64,000 nucleotides of DNA from Conchocele bisecta (Eukaryota; Mollusca; Bivalvia; Lucinida; Thyasiridae), in the NCBI GenBank assembly GCA_029237695.1, contig CM055271.1:82533488-82597487 (forward strand), given 5' to 3'. This document shows positions 9,785 to 20,778 of the stretch, in pieces (positions within the stretch are counted from its first letter, which is position 1; each line of letters opens with the position of its first letter). The translations under genes and the position numbers were made by a program. The notes beneath the pieces were generated by a model. The model ran no database searches. It had not been told where the DNA came from and was given only the letters and a program-made list of their open reading frames with translations.

Positions 9785-10365
9785 CTACTGTCTGTTTCAC
9801 GAAATCTGCGAAATTTTACGGCCATTTAAACAATGCAAAATGCAAAAACATTATTTTTTTCGATAATATTAAATTTTATCAAAATTTAAGAATCAGCCTT
9901 CTTTTTATTTCATGAAAATAGGTCAAATATTGATTTTATTACGAACAATTTATTTGTCTATGGGAATTTAACATGGGGGGAAAAGAGATGGAGGAGCTGT
10001 GGGAGGAGTCAGAAAACGAATATTTTTGGAAATTGACTCCGAAACCTGGCTAGATAGCTTGGATATGATCTAACTAAGAAAACAAAAGTTAAATTTTGAA
10101 AATCGGTCCAGTATTTGTGAAATTCAAAAAATGTCCCCAAATTAAATCCCCATAGACATCTTCACTCTGTGAAGATGTCTCTGGGGATTCAACATGGGGT
10201 AATTGTTTTTTTGCAATAAATCAATATTTGACCAAATTTCACGAAATAAAAAGAAGGCTCATTCTTAAATTTTTCTTTAATTTAATACTGTCGAAAACAA
10301 TATTGTTTTTGAATTGTTTATATAGCCGTAACATTTGGGCAGCTTTCGTGAAACAGACAGTAGTG
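9785..10365. mobile_element. CTGTCTGTTTCACGAAA fold-back element, copy 1
   Basis: About 580 bp, arms ACTGTCTGTTTCACGAAATCTGC...TTTTACGGCC inverted at the right (...GGCAGCTTTCGTGAAACAGACAGT). The middle has GACTCCGAAACCTGGCTAGATAGCTTGG and CCCCATAGACATCTTCACTC. Copies at 22836-23390 and 38080-38430. It lies just after the exon at 9538-9749. Confidence 0.75.
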
Positions 10366-11240
10366 CATCTATCGTCCACCTTATGTGCACTGGGCTGTTA
10401 CCTTTAGCTCAAGCCCCCCTATATGTAGAGAATTATTATTAGTAGTATATTATGTTATCTCCCTTGAGATAGCATATTGTGTCCCGCGAATTTCTATTGG
10501 GGCAATCATTGATCGTGCTACGCCTAAACGGTGAGTACTACCAAGAAAATAGTGCCCCAACTTATCCTATGGCGTTTTGGTCTGTCTTGCTTTGTATCTA
10601 AAATTCTGCATACTATTCTCTATAGTTTTCACAGTTTTGTGCTCATTTTATCAGTTATATTCTGGAAGAGTTCGTGCGTACGAATACAGCAATATTCAGG
10701 TCTCACGGGACAGTACGTACAGAACTAGCAGTGCAAGTGGGTGGAAGATTTTCTATATCGTTCAGTAAGTTACACCAGCGTGTTTTACAAAGTTAACTTA
10801 CCCCACACACCGATTAGTTTTTGTGGAGATAACATATTTCAGTTTTCAGTACTTTGATCATTAAACAGAGTTCGAGATAAGGTTCGTAACGGCGTATTTT
10901 ACGCACTTATTTTAGCAGAATACGCATTGATATCACAAGTGGGAGTACACAATACTCACAGCAATGTGAAAATACGCATTTATTTCGAAATTGAGTAGTG
11001 AAAAGACTGTAACAACGTTGAAAATTTACTTAGTTGAGCTGCAAGTGTTTGCTTTTTGCAGCTCAAATAAGTGAATTTTAAAATTTGTTTTATTGTTTAA
11101 TCATTTGTTCCCTATTTAATAAGGGAAGAAAATCAATAATACATTTATAAAAGTAAAATATGCATTGAATTTGAAATATTGGGGTGTAATACTCTTTAGT
11201 ATCGTATTCTTACAGATTAGCTGCATAGTGGAGGGGCATT
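10366..11240. other. Intron sequence, no gene
   Basis: AT-rich. 10695-10770 (TCACGGGACAGTACGTACAGAACTAGC...TGGAAGATTTTCTATATC) resembles 37940-38010, so at least this part is repetitive. Nothing else is recognised. Confidence 0.5.
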
Positions 11241-11244
11241 AAAA

Positions 11245-11705
11245 ACAAATTATGTTCAACCCAAGAGAGCAAAAGCATCGACTATGCTAGATTGATACAT
11301 AATACCTTCCTGAACATGAATCCGGTGTCGGTCAATCAAATTAGGTGGGACAAGGTCAAGTTTGGGGTCATTAAATGCAAAGGGGTCAAACGAGTTCAAA
11401 AAAAAATAATTATATCAGTAGATGTACATGCACGTGCATATCATGCTTGAAATATCATACAAAGCTATTTAAATTGTTGAGTATTCTTCCTTAGGACATA
11501 TATGAAACGTTTCGGTTTTATGGTGGTTCAAATCGTTGTGTATTTTGCGGTTTTCAAGATGGCCGCCAGGTATCACATCAATGTTTCAGTGTTTACATTG
11601 TCCCACCTGATTTGATTGACGGACACCGGATTCGTGTTCAGGATGATATAATGCATTAAATTAAAGTAGTCGTTGCTTTTGCTCTCTCGAGTTGAACTGA
11701 ATTCA
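11245..11705. repeat. Fold-back region
   Basis: TTCCTGAACATGAATCCGGTGTCGGTCAATCAAATTAGGTGGGACAA (about 11309-11355) recurs inverted near 11597-11643 (TTGTCCCACCTGATTTGATTGACGGACACCGGATTCGTGTTCAGG). Confidence 0.65.
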
Positions 11706-11721
11706 TTGCTATGTGTGCTTG

Positions 11722-12080
11722 CAGATTCGCTGCACCAGATACAGTCGCGATGACGTGAAATCGACACCATTATTATCATGTGACCCCATCCATTGAGTAA
11801 CAGCCACATTGGATGTTATTTTGTACAGATTCGCTGCACCAGACACAGTCGCGATGACGTAAAATCGACACCATTATTATCATATGACCCCATACATTGA
11901 GTAACAGCCACATTGGATGTTATTTTGTACAGATTCGCTGCACCAGACACAGTCGCGATGACGTGAAATCGACACCATTATTGTCACGTGACCCCATCCA
12001 TTGAGTAACAGCCACATATAAATGTATTCGTACATATTCGTTGCACCAGACGTAGTCGCGATGACGGGAAATCGTGAAAT
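11722..12080 (+). repeat. 104-bp tandem array of the intron 3/exon 4 junction
   Basis: Units start after a CAG acceptor at 11725, 11829 and 11933, with a decayed one at 12036; the period is 103-104 bp. Each unit begins ATTCGCTGCACCAGACACAGTCGCGATGACGTGAAA, alignable to the start of the true exon at 13355 (AGTCGCTGCGCTAGATATAGTCGCAATGACGTGAAT). Each continues with ATCGACACCATTATTGTCACGTGACC...GTAACAGCCACATT...TTTTGTACAG, which matches 13273-13354 just upstream of the true exon. A further acceptor copy is at 12692. The array therefore derives from, or shares origin with, the splice junction of gene copy 1. Confidence 0.8.
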
Positions 12081-12117
12081 CGACACGGTTCTTGTCACGT
12101 GATCCAATCAGATATGA

Positions 12118-12335
12118 GACATGTCATATGATTTTGTATTTTGATGATGTGCGATATTTCATGAAACATATTTACAAAATTTATTTTCCATACATGACGT
12201 TTAAGGATGATACAACGTATTCATTGCATGACAATTCCGTCAACTTCGTCAACTATGACGTGATTTACAGAAACTATCACAGTTTCTGTAAATATCTTTC
12301 ATGAAAAACAGCACATCTTCTCAGGTACGCACTCA
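12118..12335. repeat. CATGTGATTTTGTATTTT fold-back element
   Basis: Ends ACATGTCATATGATTTTGTATTTTG; inner stems TTACAGAAACTATCACAG/CTGTGATAGTTTCTGTAA-like. Related to 1205-1450. Confidence 0.55.
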
Positions 12336-12404
12336 GTATAGCTAGTCTCATACTATGACGTAAGCCCCATTTTTCCATGACGTAAGCCCCATTTTTCCAT
12401 CACA

Positions 12405-12672
12405 GCCACATGATGTGGCTGTGACTGGAAAAATGGGGCTTACGTGATTTGTAGCCAGTGTAGCTTCTAATCAAATAGCACTCTCCTGTCCTGTGGCTTG
12501 CGGTAGTTGTGGATATTCAAACTTCTGATCTTCTTGATAAAGCATTATGGGTGTTTCATTGGCTGAATGTCGAACAGTGCAGATCCTGATAAGACTGTGC
12601 GGATGCACAGGCTGATCTGAATCTACACTGGTCGCAAAGCGCATAAGCCCTATTTCTCCAGTCACCGGCACA
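12405..12672. mobile_element. GTGGCTGTGACTGGAG fold-back element
   Basis: GTGGCTGTGACTGGAAAAATGGGGCTTACG at the left is inverted at the right (CATAAGCCCTATTTCTCCAGTCACCGGCAC). The inner segments CAGATCCTGATAAGACTGTGCGGATGCACAGGCTGATCTG and GAAACACCC/GGGTGTTTC identify the most abundant family of the window. Confidence 0.75.
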
Positions 12673-12777
12673 TATGATAGTATTTTTACAGAGCCGCTGC
12701 ACCAGACATACAAAGTACATGTATTCCTGTTTGAGGGAAAGAACGTTCATGCCATGACGCTACCACTGATGCATTGT

Positions 12778-12975
12778 CGTATGTGTGTGTATGTACACGT
12801 ATGTATATGTGTCTATATGTACGTATATAGACATGTAATACTATAGCACATTTAGAAAGAAGATATACATGTATATGGGTGTGTATATGTGCTTATACGT
12901 GTGTACATGTATGTGCATGTATGCATGTGTGTGTACATATGTATTTCTAAGTACATGTATATGTATGTCTATTTC
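12778..12975. repeat. Low-complexity TG/TATG-rich tract
   Basis: Runs of TGTGTATGTACACGTATGTATATG type, purine-pyrimidine alternating, within intron 3 of gene copy 1. Confidence 0.8.
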
Positions 12976-13354
12976 TCATTTATTGTTAAAAATAATACGA
13001 GCTATAACACTTAGTACACACTATGATCAGTAAGCGGAGACTGTGCGATGTACATGAGTGTATGATACAAGTACAGATATATGTATTAGTGGTCGCGGCA
13101 TGGTCTGAAATATATTTGCCTATTTGCCACGATTGTGGTTTTTCTGCATTTATTATATTTAGTAGTTTACCCATGTACGCCATCTTGCATTGTATGTATA
13201 TTATACCATTGTCATGTATGTATGCTCATGAGGCAGTTGCCTCGATGCAATAAACTATTCTTCTACATGTAGTCGCAGTGACGTGAAATCGACACCATTA
13301 TTGTCACGTGACCACCGCCATTGTATATCAGCCACATATTATGATATTTTACAG

Positions 13355-13582
13355 AGTCGCTGCGCTAGATATAGTCGCAATGACGTGAATGGCGGTGCCA
13401 GAGTGTGCGGAAGGATCACATACCGTGGACCGAACAACGACTTCCTCCACGAGTATTTCTGCCGCTGCACGCGCTACGAGGAGTGTATTCCTGCGCCAGG
13501 CGTCATGCCTGACGTCACGAATCCTGAAATGGCCATCAGATGTCGGCCAGCGTTAAACACGGCACGGTTTCTGCGAAAGTGA
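13355..13582 (+). CDS. Secreted Cys-rich protein, copy 1, exon 4 (module 3, C-terminus)
   Basis: Terminal exon with acceptor ATTTTACAG and a phase-0 start, 75 codons and TGA. It encodes SRCARYSRNDV, then VCGRITYRGPNNDF, EYFCRCTRYEECIPAPGVMP, and a last cysteine in IRCRP; six cysteines in all. Copy 2 shares SRCAR, VCG, NDF, FCRCTR, EECIPAPGVMPD and the final cysteine. The complete copy 1 product is 235 residues. The acceptor and first 35 nt of this exon are present several more times upstream as degenerate copies (11725, 11829, 11933, 12036, 12692), some with intact CAG acceptors, so competition for the splice site is possible. Confidence 0.88.
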   Translation, partial: SRCARYSRNDVNGGARVCGRITYRGPNNDFLHEYFCRCTRYEECIPAPGVMPDVTNPEMAIRCRPALNTARFLRK

Positions 13583-13621
13583 AGCTGGACATTGTGATTG
13601 ACACATTTTGAAAATTATTAT

Positions 13622-13850
13622 AGAAATGAATGGCCTTTTTGTGGAATTTATCGGGGTATAAACTTGGAAAAGTCGCGGGAATACTGGACGAAGCGATAAA
13701 AAATTACAATTTTCGAAAAAAAACAACAAAAAACTTTTTTTTTTTTTTTTCGAAAATTGTATTTTTTTAAGGCCTCGTCCAGTATTCCCGCGACTTTTCC
13801 AAGTTTATATCCCCGATAAATTCAACAAAAAGGCCATTCATTCCTTATAA
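13622..13850. repeat. Long palindrome with poly-A/T centre
   Basis: AATGAATGGCCTTTTTGTGGAATTTATCGGGG and GTATAAACTTGGAAAAGTCGCGGGAATACTGGACGA recur inverted after a centre of A- and T-runs. It starts 40 bp after the stop of gene copy 1. Confidence 0.8.
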
Positions 13851-14470
13851 TTCCAGCATTTTAAATAAATTCATTAAAAAAAATGTGTTTATTTTCCGTT
13901 TTCTTAAGAATTATTTTAACTGCGCCTGACGGTTGCGGAAAGTAGTTCGGCATGGAGTTTACTGGGATATACATTTTGGACAGAGACTTGCTACGGACCA
14001 ATCAAATGTTAGGGAATTGTGTAAATATGTTTGTGCTGGAATTATCAGAAGGTGCTTTAGCCCATTAAGTGCCGAGGCGCGGCAAATTTACGCACGGAAA
14101 TAAAACATTATTCTCTTAATTATGCACAGAAATATATGTTGTTACCATTCATTGGAACCGTCTCGGAGAGACGGTTCCAATGAGTGGTCAGAACATATAT
14201 GTTTGCTGAAACTTGTGAACGTTATTTCAACCTGTTCATATCGAGTAGTATGGAACGCCAAACTCTACATAATCTCAAATAATTAATGCTAGCTCTAAAT
14301 ATTTAATAATTATTTGAGTTTATGTAGAGTCGGCGTTCCAGGAACGCCAACTCTACAGAAACTCAAATAATTCATGCTAGCTCTAAACAGTTAATGCGAG
14401 ATGCTAGCTCTAAATCTTTAATGCTGGCTCTAATTATTTAGAGCTATCATTAAGGTATTTGAGTGTTTCA
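13851..14470. other. Intergenic, repeat-rich
   Basis: 14130-14205 is a hairpin (ATATATGTTGTTACCATTCATTGGAACCGTCTC inverted). 14235-14460 is an AGCTCTAAAT/ATGCTAGC-type array with GGAACGCCAACTCTACATAAACTCAAATAATT. No gene. Confidence 0.6.
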
Positions 14471-14477
14471 TAGACTA

Positions 14478-14836
14478 CAAGGTGCATGATCACGTGGTTA
14501 CAACAACAACAACGTCGCCCACTCCAAAGTAAGTATTCTTTGGTATTTTCCTTAATATGCAACGGATTTTGATGAAATATGGCGCGGCATCAGCTGCATT
14601 TGGTGGTCTAGTGAGTTTGGCACAAACTTTCCGTGTCGGAGACACGGAAATCGTTTCTTCGCAAAAACGACAGAAGTTTGGGCGAAAATCAGATACCACC
14701 AAATGCAGCTTAACAAGACGCGTTTGACGCGCCATATTTCATCAAAATCCGTTACGTAATAAGGACACTATAAAAGAATACGTACTTTGAATCGGTACTT
14801 GTTGTTGTTGTTAGTACCACGTGATCATACACCTTG
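14478..14836. mobile_element. CAAGGTG fold-back MITE, TSD GACTA
   Basis: 359 bp, CAAGGTGCATGATCACGTGG to CCACGTGATCATACACCTTG. Exact GACTA at 14473-14477 and 14837-14841. Confidence 0.88.
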
Positions 14837-15059
14837 GACTAGAGGTGGCATGGATTAACTTACAAATGAGGGCGAAATGAGAGGACGTGTCATTATTTGT
14901 GGACAATTAGTATGTGTTGTTTTTGAAAGCATAACTTAAAATAAATAAGTAAAAACCATTAACGATCTAATGTTTATATATTTTCACATTCAATGTGCGA
15001 AATCACATCTTAATGACGTTTTGTTGGTCCATCATTATCTGCGAAGATTTATTTAAAGG

Positions 15060-15885
15060 TGGATTCCCACTCAATAGGCACAAACAGGCACACACAGTTC
15101 TTTATATCAGAGACATCATCCGAGACATTTTCTGGCAAAATAAGCATTCATTCACCCTTACCCCACGTATTGATTGGCATTATTATACATATTACATGTA
15201 TATCAGACGTACCTTTCCACACCGATATCAGGGGCGATAACCGTGTTTCCTTTATATGTCAACGTATGCTACTATTTATTCTCTGTATTTATTGTTTTGC
15301 TCTAATGCACTCTATAAATATCACGCAATCTGATTGGCTGATGGTCAGACATTACAGGTATATCATTGTTGATGAACGGTCGCAAATTATTTCAATATGT
15401 ATTCCTACGCCATTAGTAAAGGAATGCATTAGAAATAGGTTAACCGTATTGTAATTTTGAAATTTGCTTCGTATATCAGAAAATGATAGGTCGGAAAACA
15501 TGTTTAATTAAACATATTTTCCGACCTATCATTTTCTGATATACGCCGCAAATTTGAAAACCCTATATTACAATACAGTTAACCCTATAATATTACAATA
15601 CAGTTAACCCTATATTATAATATGTCGAAAGTATTGTTTCAGGTGTCGCATTTCATTAGTATACATAATTAAAACATACCATGCCTCATTTGCATATTAG
15701 AATAGCCTAATACCACCGCGCGTCAATATCAGTAAAATAAATATTACTACATTCAATTTATTACATCTGTATAGCCATGATAGCGGCCATTCGTAATGTT
15801 TAGAACTGGTGGATTAGTTACACAATTATACACTTATTTAATTCCTATAAAGAACAGTTTTTGCCTACTGAGTGGGCATGTAGTG
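15060..15885. mobile_element. Fold-back element with CCCACTCAATAGGCAC ends
   Basis: Relative of 7245-8405: ATATCAGAGACATCATCCGAGACATTTTCTGGC, GTATTGATTGGCATTATTATACAT and the right end TTGCCTACTGAGTGGGCAT. It contains an inner hairpin at 15465-15550 (TATCAGAAAATGATAGGTCGGAAAA arms). Confidence 0.6.
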
Positions 15886-15984
15886 GTGGGTGTAAATCCC
15901 AGCCATGCCAATCGCATTCCTGTTATGAGACACGCCTGGCGATGTTGTACATACCATGTGCCATTGTTCATGAAACAGAAACTG

Positions 15985-16412
15985 CGATATACTCTGTAAA
16001 TGACGTCGAAAGATGACGAAATGTTCACATCAAATTGTATTCCGCATTTGCTATGAAACTTGTGTCATCTTTCGCAGTCATTTACGGATAATATTGTAAA
16101 TTTTGTAAATAGTTTTTCATAAGATATCGCACATGTTCTTAGGTACAATATCGCTCGGCGTGTCTCATATGTGTCTGTGACTGGAGAAATGTCACTCATT
16201 GCGATGTCTGACCAGTGTAGCTCCTGAACAAATATCACTGCACTCCTGCAGCCTGATAACGATCTGTATTTCCTGTTAGAAGCGTAGCGGGTGTTTCATT
16301 GATGGAATAGCGAACAGTGCAGATCCTGATCAGACTGTGCGGATGCACAGTCTGATCTGGATCTACACCGGTCGCAAAGCCCATAAGCACCATGTCTCCA
16401 GTCACAACCATA
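15985..16412. repeat. Two adjacent fold-back elements
   Basis: 15985-16165 is of the 1205-1450 type (TAAATGACGTCGAAAGATGACGAAAT and inverse). 16168-16412 is a GTGGCTGTGACTGGAG-type copy. Confidence 0.65.
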
Positions 16413-16555
16413 CAGTGTTTGGCAAGAATATGAATGAATTCAGACGAGGAGTGTCACACTCTTATTTCTTCCGCCACTCAACAGCATCCACTCGAGATAA
16501 AATATTTATCTCTGACATATATCACGACACGGCATAACTGTCAAGCTTTGACTAA

Positions 16556-16815
16556 TGAGTGAAAGTGAGAAGCTTTAACGTCCCAACAACAGCTAAGGTC
16601 ACATATAGTCGGGACCACAGTTTAAAGTGAAAGTGATTGAGTGTAACGTCCCAGCAATAGCTAAGGTCATACAGAGACGGGATAACAGTCTAAAGTAAAA
16701 GTGATTGAGTTTAACGTTTCAGCAACAGCTAAAGTCATACAGAGACGGGCCACTACAATTGTGGTCCCGTTTCTATATGATATTAGCTGTTGCTGGGACG
16801 TTAAACTCAGTCTCA
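16556..16815. repeat. Tandem and inverted GTCCCAGCAACAGCTAA repeat
   Basis: Three direct units of GTGATTGAGTGTAACGTCCCAGCAATAGCTAAGGTCATACAGAGACGGG are followed by an inverted part (GGTCCCGTTTCTATATGA...TTAGCTGTTGCTGGGACGTTAAACTCA). Confidence 0.75.
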
Positions 16816-16962
16816 TACTTCAATGAATGGGATGGAAATACATGTACTATGTTGTATTTTTCACGCCTCGGGTCATGATTGAACTCACAACCGCCAGTAT
16901 TGAAGTCCAATGCCATACTCCCAAGGCCACGGTCCATCCCTGACAACAAAGACAATCGATGT

Positions 16963-17250
16963 ACAGTGGGGTCAGCGTGTAAGTGCACACACGAACAAAA
17001 AAAGACAGGTTGGTTCCAACCTGTCGTGCTCGTTCGTGTGTGCCCTTGCACGCTGACCCCACTGTAAGTGTGTATCTTAAAAATACAATATACACCATTG
17101 TTCGTAAATGACGTCGAAACGAACGAAATGTTCAGAGCAAATGCGGAATATTTGAAATTAAAATTTTGTCAATATTTGACGTCATTTACAGAAAATATGA
17201 CAGATTCTGTAAATATCTTTTTCGGTAGAATACCACATGGCTTGTCTCAA
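16963..17250. repeat. CAGTGGGGTCAGCG palindrome and neighbour fold-back
   Basis: 16965-17066 is a palindrome CAGTGGGGTCAGCGTG...CACGCTGACCCCACTG. 17095-17245 is of the 1205-1450 type. Confidence 0.75.
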
Positions 17251-17394
17251 AATACACTCAATTGAGTTCTGAATGAAACGAGTATCTTTCAACCCTAGAG
17301 ACCCCATTCCTAATATTTGTAAACAGTGTAGATCTTGATAAGCCGACTCAACATTTAAATATTTACAAAATTTCTTCATAAGGAAACAACCCCA

Positions 17395-17640
17395 AACTTA
17401 ACCCTTTGAACCCGAAATCCCACTATAGCGGTTTATGCAAAAAGTGCAGATCCAGATGAGCCGGCTCGTCTCATCAGGATCTGCACTTTTTGAAAGTAAT
17501 TTTAATATTTTTGAGAACCAAAAATATCCCCTTTTCATAAATGGACTAGTCTGAAAACCATTTTGTGACGGTTGGGTTGGTTGCAAAATGAACATATCAA
17601 AATCCATTCCAGTTACTTAGGGGTGAAAGGGTTAAGCAGA
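17395..17640. repeat. GAGCCGGCTCGTCTCATCAGGATCTGCAC fold-back element
   Basis: TTAACCCTTTGAACCCGAAATCCC at the left and GGGGTGAAAGGGTTAA at the right enclose the palindromic core; same family as 1-290. Confidence 0.7.
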
Positions 17641-17734
17641 AATAGTCTATGTCAGTTATTTAGAGGTAGCAGAGATAATTGTGAATCCACCCTTATTCAG
17701 ACAACAACGATGTACGACTGACAATCAATCTCAA

Positions 17735-18375
17735 TCATGTTCCGCCACCATCCAGCTGATTCCGAGCATCTACCGACTCATGTCGGTCCTTCTCCGATTG
17801 AATTCCGCCAAGCTCCAACTGAATCCTGTTCTTCGCCGACTGAATTCCGCCAAGCTCCGACTGAATCCGATTCTTCCCCGACTGAATTCCGCCAGGCTCC
17901 AACTGAATCCGATCCTTTTCCGACGGGATTCCGCCAAGCTCAAACTGAATCAGACTGAATCCGGTTCTTCTCCGACTGAATTCCGAAAGGTTCCGACTGA
18001 ATCCGATCCTTTTCCGATGGAAATCCGTCAGGCTCCGACTGAATCCGATTGTTCTCTGACTTAATCCCGCAAACTCCGACTGAATCCGGTCCTTCACCAA
18101 CTGAATTCCGCCAAGTTCCGATTCCATCTGGTCCTTCTCCGACTGAATTCCGCCAATCTCCGACTGTTTTTCTCCTCCATAGACTGACTCCGGTCAACTG
18201 TCGCCTGCTTTCCGCAAACTAGATGCAAGCAATTTGAAGCACTGTCTAAGCAACGTCTACGCAATTTTAAGAATCGCATCAAATAGCTTATTTGGAAATT
18301 TACATAATATCTACTCAACCGCCGGCCGAATTCAGTGAATCTCCGACGGAATTCCGTCAATCTCAGGTACTCGAC
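17735..18375. repeat. 42-bp minisatellite CCGACTGAATTCCGCCAAGCTCCGACTGAATCC, open on both strands
   Basis: About ten 42-bp units, degenerating rightward. The unit is two related halves (CGACTGAATTCCGCC; CGACTGAATCCGATC). Because 42 is a multiple of 3 and the unit lacks stops, open frames run on the plus strand (about 125 codons, SPTEFRQAPTESD repeat) and on the minus strand (about 130 codons, GGIQSEKDRIQSEL repeat). No start context or splice sites support a real gene. Confidence 0.75.
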
Positions 18376-18473
18376 AAAAATCTGGAATTTGATAACATTC
18401 GTTCTCCCAGAACATTTTGACATTCATGAAGTGTTTACAAACATCGCTGCCTGCAGTTACAGATAACACATTT

Positions 18474-18830
18474 GTGGCTGTGACTGGAGAAATGGGGCTT
18501 ATGTGTTGTGTGACCTGTGTAGATCCAGATCAGCCTGTGCATCCGCACAGCCTGATCAGGAGCTGCACTGTTCATTATGCCATCAATGAAACACACTTGT
18601 GGCTGTGACTGAAGAAATGGGGCTTATGGGGTTTTGCGATAGTGTACATAATCAGCACAGTCTGATCGGGAACTACATTGTTCGCCATTCCATCAATAAA
18701 TCACACATTATGCTTGTAACCAAGCACTATATCGTTAGCAGGCTACATGAGTGTGTTATTTGATCAGGAGCTACACTGGTCATAAAGCCCATAAGCCCCA
18801 TTTCTCCAATCACAGTCACAATAATAAACT
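18474..18830. repeat. GTGGCTGTGACTGGAG fold-back elements, composite
   Basis: Left ends at 18474 and 18599, and one inverted right end CCATTTCTCCAATCACAGTCAC at about 18807-18828. One element is inserted into or recombined with another. Confidence 0.7.
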
Positions 18831-18887
18831 CATCATGGCCAAAATTCCAAACATATGCGATAAATTGGCAGTCGGTTGTGGAACGTA

Positions 18888-19210
18888 CGGAGCCCCGCAG
18901 GGGGCATTGATTTGTGTTTATTAATTCGTTCCTACGAAATAACAATTCGTTCGCTCAAATTAACAATTCGTTCCCTCGAATTAACAATTCGTTCCCACGA
19001 TACAACAATTCGTTCCCTCGAATTAATAATTCACTCCCACGAAATGACAATTCGTTCATTCAATTTAACAATTCGTTCCCTCGAATTAACAATTTGTTCC
19101 CACGATATTAACAATTCGTTCCAACGAATTAACAATTCGTTCCCGTGGGAACGAATTGTTATTTCGTGGGAACGAAAAAAAATAATTCTACGTCCCCTGT
19201 GGGGCTCTGT
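18888..19210. repeat. AACAATTCGTTCCC array, copy 1
   Basis: Units of about 18 bp alternate TCGTTCC(C/T)(A/T)CGAA(A/T)TAACAAT. Bounded by GGAGCCCCGCAGGGGGCATTGA at the left and, inverted, GTCCCCTGTGGGGCTC at the right. Unit direction flips near the right end (about 19143). Both strands are open across the array. Confidence 0.8.
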
Positions 19211-19261
19211 AGAAACGGGACATTATCACATACATGCAAACATTGTTATTCCGTGCTGTAA

Positions 19262-19345
19262 CCACATATCTTGGCGGGATGAAAACTATTTTTGGCACGT
19301 TGAAGTACGTCCCACAACGTACTTCAACGTGCCAAAAATAGCGAA
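19262..19345. repeat. Short hairpin
   Basis: CTATTTTTGGCACGTTGAAGTACGT and its inverse ACGTACTTCAACGTGCCAAAAATAG flank a short CCCACA loop. Confidence 0.8.
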
Positions 19346-19537
19346 GCCAGCGAATTTTTAACATGTCCAAAATTAAAATTTCTAGTTCACGTATTGCAAT
19401 GTTTGATCAAGTTTTAGCCACGTTATGCCCACGTTCTGTCACGTGTCCCAACGTAGCATAACGTGGCGGTTAAAACGTTACACTATGACTGGGGAATAAA
19501 AAGGTATGTGTATCTCGAATTTTAACTGAACGTGGTT

Positions 19538-19945
19538 CAATGTATATGATCACGTGGTTACAACAACAGCAAAAACAACAACTGAAACTTCCAGAAGCCC
19601 TCCGATTCAAAGTACGTATTCTTTTATGTCTTTATTATGTAACGGATTTTGATGAAACATGGCGCATCAAACGCGTCTTGTTCATCTGCATTTTGTGGTC
19701 TCGGTACATTGGCACAAACGTCTCTCGTTTCTGTGAAGAATCGATTTCCGTGTTTACTGACACGGAAATCGAGTCTTCGCAAAAACGACATAAGTATGTG
19801 CCGAACTCCCGGGACCACCAAATGCAGCTCATGAAGACGCGTTTGCTGCGCCATATTTCAACAAAATATGTTACATAATAAGGACAAGATAAAAGAATAC
19901 GTACTTTGAATCGGAGGGCTTCTGGAAGTTTCAGTTGTTTTTGTG
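19538..19945. mobile_element. CAAGGTG-type MITE, right end lost
   Basis: Starts CAATGTATATGATCACGTGG. The central palindrome and the right inner arm to TTCAGTTGTTTTT are present, but the terminal (GTT)n...CCACGTGATCAT...CTTG is missing where the next array begins. Confidence 0.75.
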
Positions 19946-19949
19946 GACG

Positions 19950-20390
19950 GAGAATTCTTATTTATTAATTCGTTCCCACGAAATAACAATTCGTTCCTAC
20001 GAATTCACAATTCGTTCCCACGAATTCACAATTCGTTCCCTCAATTTAACAATTCGTTCCCACGAAATAACAATTCGTTCCCTCGATTTAACAATTAACA
20101 ATTCGTGGGAACGAATTGTTAAATTAAGGGAACGAATTGTTATTTCGTGGGAAAGAATTGTTAAATTAAGGAACGAATTGTTATTTCGTGGGAAAGAATT
20201 GTCAATTCGAGTGAACGAATTGTTATTTCGTGGGAACGAATTGTTAATTCGTGGGAACGAATTGTTATATCGTGGGAACGAATTGTTAATTCGAGGGAAC
20301 GAATTGATAAATTGAGGGAACGAATTGTTATTTCGTGGGAACGAATTAATAAATAAAAATCCATGTCCCCTGCGGGCTCCGTAAAAAATC
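19950..20390. repeat. AACAATTCGTTCCC array, copy 2 (inverted halves)
   Basis: Forward units to about 20095, then inverted units (GGGAACGAATTGTTA) to 20350, bounded on the right by ATCCATGTCCCCTGCGGGCTCCG. It ends 200 bp upstream of the start codon of gene copy 2. Confidence 0.8.
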
Positions 20391-20588
20391 ACTTATCAAT
20401 TATAATTATACAACATTTGAATGTGCAAAGTAGTGCACACAGAGAATAAAGTCATTATATATGTAAACAGTCTATTTGTGCAACACTTCGCAGTCAAGTG
20501 CTTTTCTAGAGAAAATTCGTGAACGATTAATCACTGCAACATATATAAACTCCGTAAAGACGATATTACATATAGACAGACTATTGAG

Positions 20589-20684
20589 ATGGAATGTTAT
20601 GCAATTTATACGAATTTATTATTTATCGGATTTACATGTGTCTCGACAGCAGTAGTGCTACCGGCCCCAGATTTATCTGAACCT
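20589..20684 (+). CDS. Secreted Cys-rich protein, copy 2, exon 1 (signal peptide)
   Basis: ATG followed by 32 codons and the donor GTGAGT, phase 0. The peptide carries a hydrophobic stretch (NLLFIGFTCVSTAVVL) followed by the polar-acidic PAPDLSEP, typical of a secretion signal and its first mature residues. It lies 1.9 kb upstream of the copy 2 module-1 exon, whose acceptor is phase 0. All four exons of copy 2 sum to 702 nt with a single terminal stop. Together with copy 1 this is a head-to-tail tandem duplication of a whole gene about 17 kb apart. Confidence 0.8.
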
Positions 20685-20778
20685 GTGAGTATCATTATGA
20701 TTATTTTATATTTGTTTCTAACTTTACTTATTTTACCTATTCCAACGCCGTCACAGTGTAACAACATAAAGGATAATA

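Noticed and set aside
18876..20392. Open frames of 112-161 codons encoding repeats such as TIRSHEI or NNNSFPR
   Set aside because: Products of the AACAATTCGTTCCC arrays, open on both strands, without splice or start support.
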